A DNA stretch of 45,821 nt from JALZBN01 sp035525375 (GTDB lineage: Bacteria > Actinomycetota > Acidimicrobiia > Acidimicrobiales > AC-14). Of this stretch, positions 40,813-45,821 are shown piece by piece; the first letter of the stretch is position 1; each line of letters opens with the position of its first letter. The DNA lies in contig DATLEI010000017.1 in the NCBI GenBank assembly GCA_035525375.1, forward strand, positions 1-45,821. The letters run 5' to 3'. The translations under genes were made by a program, and so were the position numbers. The notes under the pieces were generated by a model that did no database searches, was not told the DNA's origin, and saw only the letters and a list, made by a program, of their open reading frames with translations.

Positions 40813-41610
40813 GTGGATTCCTCCCGCTCTGGGCCGCTCGGGCCGGCTCTAGCTCCCGGCGAAAAGGTCCTATTCGTCGATTCCAAGGACCGCCGGCGCC
40901 TCGTCACCTTGAAGGAAGGAGGCGAGCTTCACTCCCACGCCGGCGTGACACCTCACGCCTCGGTGCTCGGTCAGGCCGAAGGGATCACCGTACGCTCGAG
41001 TTCCGGGGCCAGGTACCTCGTAGTCCGTCCCACCCTCGCCGACTTCGTACTGGCCATGCCCCGGGGCGCGCAGGTGATCTACCCGAAGGACCTCGGCGCT
41101 CTCCTCATGCTGGTTGACGTCTTCCCGGGCGCCCGGATCCTTGAAGCAGGCGTGGGTTCGGGAGCACTGTCGCTAGCGCTCGTCCGGGCGGGGGCGAATG
41201 TCGTCGGCTACGAGATCCGGCCTGACTTCGCCGCTACGGCACAGAACAACGTCGCCACATTCCTACCCTCAACCGTCGACACCTACAGCGTCGTAGAACG
41301 CGACGTGTATCTGGGTATCGAAGAGAAAGGATTCGATCGCATCGTCCTCGACCTGCCCGAACCTTGGCGCGTCGTCAAGCACGCCGAAGCCGCCCTGCGC
41401 CCGGGTGGGATATTCGTTTCCTACCTCCCGACGATCGGCCAGGTCGCCCAGCTTCGGGAGGCGCTCGGCGCAAGTTCGTTCGCTCTGGCGAGCACAATTG
41501 AGGTCCTCCACCGTTCGTGGCACGTGGAGGGGCAGTCGGTGCGTCCCGACCATCGAATGGTGGCGCACACCGGCTTCCTCACATCGGCCCGGCTGCTGCA
41601 AGTGAAGTGA
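40813..41610 (+). CDS. trmI: tRNA (adenine-58-N1)-methyltransferase
   Basis: 265 residues from a GTG. The N-terminal beta domain (LAPGEKVLFVDSKDRR) and the class I methyltransferase core with ILEAGVGSGALSLALVRAG, VVGYEIRPDFA, DRIVLDLPEPW and GGIFVSYLPTIGQV define TrmI, which makes m1A58 in the T loop. In mycobacteria it also lies beside the proteasomal ATPase gene, as here. The stop overlaps the next GTG (GTGA). Confidence 0.93.
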   Translation: MDSSRSGPLGPALAPGEKVLFVDSKDRRRLVTLKEGGELHSHAGVTPHASVLGQAEGITVRSSSGARYLVVRPTLADFVLAMPRGAQVIYPKDLGALLMLVDVFPGARILEAGVGSGALSLALVRAGANVVGYEIRPDFAATAQNNVATFLPSTVDTYSVVERDVYLGIEEKGFDRIVLDLPEPWRVVKHAEAALRPGGIFVSYLPTIGQVAQLREALGASSFALASTIEVLHRSWHVEGQSVRPDHRMVAHTGFLTSARLLQVK

Positions 41611-42776
41611 ACCTCCTGGATGCTGCGGTCGTGGCCGTGGCCATCTCCGCCATCGTCGGTGGTTACCGGCTCGGCCTTCTCAGAGGAGCCGTCGCGTGGA
41701 TTCTCCTGATCCAAGGACTCGTGTTGGCCACGGTGCTCCTACCGGGCCTAGATCACGAGATGAAGGACCTCAGCCCAGGGGTCAGCCTCGGCGTCGAGGT
41801 CGCCGTCTTCCTCGGCGCCGGTTATGCGGGCGTCTACATCGGCCGGTGGATGGGCACCCGTTACCGTCACGCGCTGCTCGAACCGGCGTACGAGGTTCCC
41901 GACCGGATAGCGGGGGCGGTCCTCGCGCCGGTTGCGGTGATCATCTCGATGTGGTTGCTCGTCATGCCGGCGTTCTCGCAGTCGTCAGGGCTCCTTGCCG
42001 GCCAGGTGAGGGAATCCGCGCTTAGCCGTGCCATCGACGACATCTTTCCGCCGCCGCCCGACACCGCGATGGCCTTTCATCGGCTCGTCGGCCCGGCGGG
42101 AGCGCCCCAGGTCTTCGCTTCTCTCGACCCCTTTCTCGACGACGTCCCGCCGCCTGCGCAGGCGGAACTCTCCGAGGCTGTCGTCGAGCGGGTTGCTGCT
42201 AGCACGGTACGGGTCGAGGGTGTGGCGTGCCGTCGACGACTCGATGGCAGTGGGTTCACTGTCGCGCCGAATGTCGTCGTCACCAACGCACACGTGGTGG
42301 CCGGCCAGGGCGAGACGGAGGTCATCCGCCACGACGGAACCCGACTACCTGCGGTGGTGACTGCCTTCGATGCAGATCGAGACCTGGCCGTGCTCCAGGT
42401 TCCTGACCTCGACCAGGCGCCGCTGTCGATCGGCGACCCCGAGACCCGGGAGACCGGTGCCGTCTTCGGCTACCCCGGCGGCGAGGAGACGCTCGATGTC
42501 TCGCCCGCTCTTATCCGGCGACAAATCTCCGCTCGCGGCGCGGATCTCTACTACGACCACACCATCCGTCGGGAGGTGCTGATCCTGGCCGTCGAGTTGC
42601 AACCGGGCGACTCCGGCGCGCCGCTGGTTGACACCGAGGGCAACGTCGTCGGAGTCGCCTTTGCCGTCGCTTTGGACCGAGGCGACACTGCGTATGCGCT
42701 CTCTACAACCGAGCTGCGTTCGGTACTTGAGGCGCCAAGCACCGACGAGGCTGACACGGGAGAATGCCTTCGATGA
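41607..42776 (+). CDS. Membrane serine protease, MarP type (CvpA + trypsin-like)
   Basis: 389 residues from a GTG overlapping the trmI stop. Residues 1-150 carry four transmembrane helices of the CvpA/colicin-V-production type. The protease domain (about 195-380) has a complete triad: His229 in TNAHVVAG, Asp259 in DRDLAVLQV and Ser336 in PGDSGAPLV. Mycobacterial MarP faces the periplasm and supports acid and oxidative stress survival; a cysteine pair there forms a disulfide, and here CRRRL near residue 210 is a weaker match. Upstream is trmI, not nth as in M. tuberculosis. Confidence 0.88.
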   Translation: MNLLDAAVVAVAISAIVGGYRLGLLRGAVAWILLIQGLVLATVLLPGLDHEMKDLSPGVSLGVEVAVFLGAGYAGVYIGRWMGTRYRHALLEPAYEVPDRIAGAVLAPVAVIISMWLLVMPAFSQSSGLLAGQVRESALSRAIDDIFPPPPDTAMAFHRLVGPAGAPQVFASLDPFLDDVPPPAQAELSEAVVERVAASTVRVEGVACRRRLDGSGFTVAPNVVVTNAHVVAGQGETEVIRHDGTRLPAVVTAFDADRDLAVLQVPDLDQAPLSIGDPETRETGAVFGYPGGEETLDVSPALIRRQISARGADLYYDHTIRREVLILAVELQPGDSGAPLVDTEGNVVGVAFAVALDRGDTAYALSTTELRSVLEAPSTDEADTGECLR

Positions 42777-42786
42777 TCAGCGACCA

Positions 42787-43155
42787 CTAGAAGCACGTCG
42801 ACGAGGACTCGGTGGGCCCGCCCATGCGGTCTGACACCCATTGCCCCACGGCAGCGGTCGCCGTGGTCATTCCGATGACGGTGATGAGGGGAATCAAGGC
42901 CACGACGACCTTTTTGGACCAGTTGAAGGTGATCAGGCCGTACAGGGTGAAGAGCCAAGCCGCGCCGGCCGACAGGGCGACGATTGCCGCAACCCACTGA
43001 GCCGGGCCGGCCCGCATGCCCGAGCATTCGGTGCGGAGGTTCATGCCTTCGAGGAGGCCGCTCACGAGAGTTGCGAATGCCCCGAGTCCGAGAAAAAAAA
43101 CCACGACCACCGGCATGAGGCAGCCTGGTTTCTCAGCTAACGGTCCAGCCTGCAT
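42787..43155 (-). CDS. Three-span membrane protein, unknown function
   Basis: 122 residues with three hydrophobic segments (about 14-36, 51-76 and 83-105) and two loop cysteines (NLRTECSGMR and a C-terminal STCF). No family recognised. The ATG could also be at 43116 (MPVVVVFF), just before the first helix. Convergent with the MarP-like gene, 10 bp apart. Confidence 0.6.
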   Translation of the reverse strand: MQAGPLAEKPGCLMPVVVVFFLGLGAFATLVSGLLEGMNLRTECSGMRAGPAQWVAAIVALSAGAAWLFTLYGLITFNWSKKVVVALIPLITVIGMTTATAAVGQWVSDRMGGPTESSSTCF

Positions 43156-43177
43156 AGGTACATCGTCGCATCCCAGG

Positions 43178-43183
43178 TAGGGT
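43178..43183 (+). promoter_or_regulatory. -10 hexamer TAGGGT, leaderless layout
   Basis: TAGGGT ends 6 nt before the msrB GTG at 43190. Confidence 0.6.
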
Positions 43184-43189
43184 CATTTC

Positions 43190-43603
43190 GTGGATCCTGA
43201 GCTCACGAAAAGCGATGAGGAATGGCAGGCCCAACTGACGCCTCAGCAGTACGAGGTGCTCCGCCGGAAAGGTACGGAACCACCGTTCAGCGGCGAGTAC
43301 GTCCATTCGAAAACCGATGGTATGTACCACTGCGCGGCCTGCGGCGCGCCGCTGTTCAGCTCGGACACGAAGTTCGATTCGGGCACCGGCTGGCCCAGCT
43401 TCACCGAGCCGGCGGTGGCGGCCAACGTCGAGCTGAAGTCGGACAGCAGTCACTTCATGCGGCGCACTGAGGTCGTCTGCGCCAAGTGTGGTGGCCACCT
43501 CGGCCACGTCTTTCCTGATGGACCCGGACCAACCGGCGAGCGCTACTGCATCAACTCGTTGTCTCTAGATCTGGAGCCCGCAGAGGACAGCTCCAGTAGC
43601 TAG
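43190..43603 (+). CDS. msrB: Peptide-methionine (R)-S-oxide reductase
   Basis: 137 residues. Zinc cysteines are C48-x2-C51 and C97-x2-C100; the catalytic Cys120 is in GERYCINS. The usual second-site residue in the GWPSF loop is Thr66 (SGTGWPS), so resolution must use thioredoxin directly or another cysteine. It repairs the R form of oxidised methionine. Stop shared with the ferredoxin stop in CTAG. Confidence 0.95.
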   Translation: MDPELTKSDEEWQAQLTPQQYEVLRRKGTEPPFSGEYVHSKTDGMYHCAACGAPLFSSDTKFDSGTGWPSFTEPAVAANVELKSDSSHFMRRTEVVCAKCGGHLGHVFPDGPGPTGERYCINSLSLDLEPAEDSSSS

Positions 43604-43842
43604 TCGACCTCGATGAAGATGCACTCGCCGGGGCACTCCTCGGCCGACTCAATAGTGCCGTCTTCCTGGCCGGCAGGCACGACGCCGAGGCCATCGACGC
43701 CTCCCGGGTCGGAGTACACCTTGCTGCCTTCCTTGACGTACGCCAAGCCATCGTCGAGAAGCGTGAAGACATCAGGTGCGATCTCCTCGCAGAGACCGTC
43801 GCCGGTACAGAGATCCTGGTCAATCCAGACCTTCATTGCCAT
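43600..43842 (-). CDS. Ferredoxin, probably [3Fe-4S]
   Basis: 80 residues from the ATG at 43842, with GAAGGA 9 nt before it; the first in-frame ATG at 43851 sits too close to that site and MKV at 43836 is another option. Cys12-x5-Cys18 with Asp15 where a fourth ligand would sit, and Cys70 in EECPGEC, match small actinobacterial [3Fe-4S] ferredoxins that feed P450s and other oxidoreductases. Cys74 is an extra cysteine. An electron acceptor is not obvious nearby; the desaturase in this window is one candidate (inference). Confidence 0.88.
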   Translation of the reverse strand: MAMKVWIDQDLCTGDGLCEEIAPDVFTLLDDGLAYVKEGSKVYSDPGGVDGLGVVPAGQEDGTIESAEECPGECIFIEVD

Positions 43843-44000
43843 GTCGAGCATTCCTTCTCATAGGGAGAGACAGATCGTGTGCCGAGACCGGTAGGGGGTC
43901 TTCGGCGCTTGCAGAGCAATTTACCCGGAAATCACCAGGAAAACCAGTCATTGGGGGTACCGTTCGAATCTGAAGGGCAGGTGTATGTTGGCTTCGAGCC

Positions 44001-45782
44001 GTGAAGGAGGTGATCGCCACGTCCAGCTCCGAATACGAACGGCGACTGACCGCCTACGAGCAGGAGGTCGGTGGCCTCCTCGAACAGGTCAAGTCGCTCG
44101 AAGAAGAGGTCATCCAGCTCCGTCGCAAGTTGCAGGACGCGCCGAAGCGCGTCCGCACGCTCGAGGAGCGCCTGCTCGAGACCAAGGGCCAGCTGGCTCA
44201 GGCCGTGTCGCAGAACGAGAAACTGAGCTACACCCTGCGCGAGGCGCGCGAGCACATCTCCGAGCTACGCCAGGAGGTCGAGAAGCTCACGCAGCCTCCG
44301 TCGGCCTACGGCACCTACCTGGCCCGCAACGATGACGGCACGGTCGATGTGTTCTCGGCCGGTCGCAAGATGCGAGTGGCACTGCACCCCGAAATCGAGG
44401 TCGATACGCTCACCAAGGGCCAAGAGGTCGTGCTCAACGAGTCGCTCAATGTCGTGCTGGCTCGCACGAGCGAGATCGCGGGCGAGGTGGTCACTCTAAA
44501 GGAGCTCATGGAAGGCGGTACCCGGGCGATCGTCGTTGGTCGCGCCGACGAGGAGCGGGTCGTCGAGCTGGCCGAGGAATTGATCGGGGAGAAACTGCGC
44601 GCCGGCGACAGCGTTCGGATGGACCCTCGCACAGGCCTGTTGCTCGAGCGCCTACCTCGGCCCGAGGTCGAAGAGCTGGTTCTGGAGGAGGTGCCCGACG
44701 TGTCCTACGACGACGTCGGCGGCCTCGATGAACAGATCGAGCAGATCACCGACGCAGTCGAGCTCCCGTTCGTGCACCGGGCGCTGTTCGAAGAGCACAA
44801 GCTGCCTGCGCCCAAGGGGGTACTGCTCTACGGGCCGCCCGGTTGTGGCAAGACGCTCATTGCCAAGGCGGTCGCCAACTCACTGGCCAAGAAGGTCAGC
44901 GAGGTATCCGGCGACTCGCAGGCTCGTAGCTACTTCCTCAACATCAAGGGTCCTGAGCTCCTCAACAAGTACGTGGGGGAGACCGAGCGCCAGATCCGCC
45001 TCGTCTTTCAGCGGGCGCGGGAGAAGTCGGAAGAGGGCTGGCCTGTAATTGTCTTCTTCGACGAGATGGACTCCCTGTTCCGAACCCGCGGCACGGGCAT
45101 CTCGTCCGATATGGAAGCGACGATCGTGCCCCAGCTCTTGGCCGAGATCGACGGCGTCGAGACGCTCAAGAACGTCATCGTGATCGGCGCATCCAACCGG
45201 GAAGACCTCATCGACCCCGCCATTCTCCGCCCGGGTCGCCTTGACGTGAAGATAAAGATCGAGCGGCCGAACGAGGCCGCGGCCCACCAGATCTTCGGCC
45301 GGTACCTGACCCCTGACCTTCCGCTCGACGAAGGTGAGGTCAAGAGTCTTGGTGGGGGAGACAGGGCCAAGGCCGTGGACGCCATGATCGAGAAGACCGT
45401 TGAGGAGATGTATCTCGACGACGAGGCCAACCGGTTCTTGGAGGTCACGTACCAGAACGGCGACAAGGAGGTTCTGTACTTCAAGGACTTCTCGTCTGGG
45501 GCCATGATCGAGAACATCGTTCGCCGAGCGAAGAAGATTGCGATCAAACGGGTCATTGCCGGCCAAAGTCGCGGTATCCGCACCTCCGACCTCTTGGAGT
45601 CCACCCGCCAGGAGTACAAAGAGCACGAAGACCTTCCCAACACTACGAATCCCGACGACTGGGCCAAGATCTCGGGCAAGAAGGGCGAGCGGATCGTCTA
45701 CGTGCGCACACTTCTCTCTGAGGGCCGCGAGGCAACCGGCGGTCGGGCCATCGAGCGTGTGGGCACCGGGCAGTACCTCTAG
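44001..45782 (+). CDS. Proteasome-associated AAA ATPase ARC/Mpa
   Basis: 593 residues. An N-terminal coiled coil (about 10-95, with KSLEEEVIQLRRKL) binds Pup, an OB-type region follows, and the AAA module has Walker A GPPGCGKT (about 278-285), Walker B VIVFFDEMD (about 350-358) and RPGRLD. The C-terminus ends GTGQYL, the tail that docks to the 20S proteasome. The next base pairs start what is probably dop or another Pup-pathway gene. The GTG start is followed directly by AAGGAGGTGATC, a near-perfect ribosome site inside codons 2-5 with no good start 5-9 nt after it, so either initiation is leaderless or the real start is non-standard. Confidence 0.95.
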   Translation: MKEVIATSSSEYERRLTAYEQEVGGLLEQVKSLEEEVIQLRRKLQDAPKRVRTLEERLLETKGQLAQAVSQNEKLSYTLREAREHISELRQEVEKLTQPPSAYGTYLARNDDGTVDVFSAGRKMRVALHPEIEVDTLTKGQEVVLNESLNVVLARTSEIAGEVVTLKELMEGGTRAIVVGRADEERVVELAEELIGEKLRAGDSVRMDPRTGLLLERLPRPEVEELVLEEVPDVSYDDVGGLDEQIEQITDAVELPFVHRALFEEHKLPAPKGVLLYGPPGCGKTLIAKAVANSLAKKVSEVSGDSQARSYFLNIKGPELLNKYVGETERQIRLVFQRAREKSEEGWPVIVFFDEMDSLFRTRGTGISSDMEATIVPQLLAEIDGVETLKNVIVIGASNREDLIDPAILRPGRLDVKIKIERPNEAAAHQIFGRYLTPDLPLDEGEVKSLGGGDRAKAVDAMIEKTVEEMYLDDEANRFLEVTYQNGDKEVLYFKDFSSGAMIENIVRRAKKIAIKRVIAGQSRGIRTSDLLESTRQEYKEHEDLPNTTNPDDWAKISGKKGERIVYVRTLLSEGREATGGRAIERVGTGQYL

Positions 45783-45798
45783 GGCCCTCCAGCAGGGG

Positions 45799-45804
45799 TA
45801 GGTT
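45799..45804 (+). promoter_or_regulatory. -10 hexamer TAGGTT before a GTG at the window edge
   Basis: TAGGTT ends 5 nt before GTG 45810, slightly closer than in the other leaderless candidates. Confidence 0.4.
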
Positions 45805-45809
45805 GCCCT

Positions 45810-45821
45810 GTGGCCATAACC
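45810..45821 (+). CDS. Start of a gene cut by the window edge
   Basis: GTG GCC ATA ACC (MAIT) after a TAGGTT hexamer. Next to a proteasomal ATPase, dop or another Pup-pathway gene is expected, but four codons cannot show it. Confidence 0.3.

Noticed and set aside
1..45821. CRISPR arrays, insertion sequences or intact phage genes
   Set aside because: No array of short regular repeats, transposase or integrase motif was seen on either strand; only the tRNA remnant hints at a mobile element.

Overview
This is a gene-dense, G+C-rich stretch of an actinobacterial chromosome. Several gene families support this: fused FbiC (coenzyme F420), a proteasome-associated ATPase ending in GQYL, a GarA-type FHA protein, OpcA, a MarP-type protease and LmeA/DUF2993 and DUF3052 proteins. 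The order gcvH-garA-merR-(hpt)-bifunctional nuclease-merR-(nuclease-like, hisN, gcvT)-gcvP is an expanded version of the Mycobacterium Rv1826-Rv1832 neighbourhood. The split glycine dehydrogenase (gcvPA/gcvPB), extra genes in conserved blocks and an unusual FtsH-like protease point away from mycobacteria, perhaps to a deep lineage such as Acidimicrobiia. That placement is an inference.

Layout. 1-1.96 kb: the 3' part of a Kelch plus FG-GAP repeat protein, ending next to a 45-bp remnant of a tRNA-Pro(GGG) gene (anticodon loop to CCA) that looks like an integration scar. 2-4.1 kb: a DUF4242 gene and a metal-type MerR promoter driving merR-osmC-thioredoxin-like. 4.1-9.8 kb: small membrane and lipoproteins, a methyltransferase/solute-binding lipoprotein/CPA2 antiporter string, and an F420-type reductase. 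9.9-11.2 kb: a secreted protein made of two 175-residue modules with no Lys, Arg, Glu, Cys, Met or Tyr after the signal peptide. 11.2-15 kb: membrane protein, CDP-alcohol phosphatidyltransferase and a nucleotidyltransferase/phosphohexomutase fusion. 15-23.5 kb: glycine cleavage genes interleaved with regulators, hpt, bifunctional nuclease and hisN. 23.5-26.8 kb: a lipoprotein coupled to a divergent membrane AAA protease. 26.8-29.8 kb: fbiC and lmeA-like. 29.8-36.7 kb: a five-gene overlapping operon (small protein-FIST-zwf-opcA-pgl) divergent from tkt. 36.7-40 kb: desaturase and TetR around a perfect 18-bp palindrome, DUF3052, and a PBP4-type carboxypeptidase. 40-45.8 kb: three small proteins (the first two clearly membrane-associated), trmI, marP-like, msrB, ferredoxin and the proteasomal ATPase.

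Two genome-wide habits stand out. At least fifteen genes have a TANNNT hexamer ending exactly 6 or 7 nt before the start codon, which is the expected layout of leaderless transcripts; in four cases the stop codon of the upstream gene is the first half of that hexamer. Four convergent gene pairs share overlapping stop codons (TTAG or CTAG) with no room for a terminator.

The best candidates for undescribed biology are the FIST/pentose-phosphate operon, the lipoprotein/FtsH-like pair, the charge-depleted two-module secreted protein, the binding-lipoprotein/antiporter string and the tRNA-Pro integration scar.
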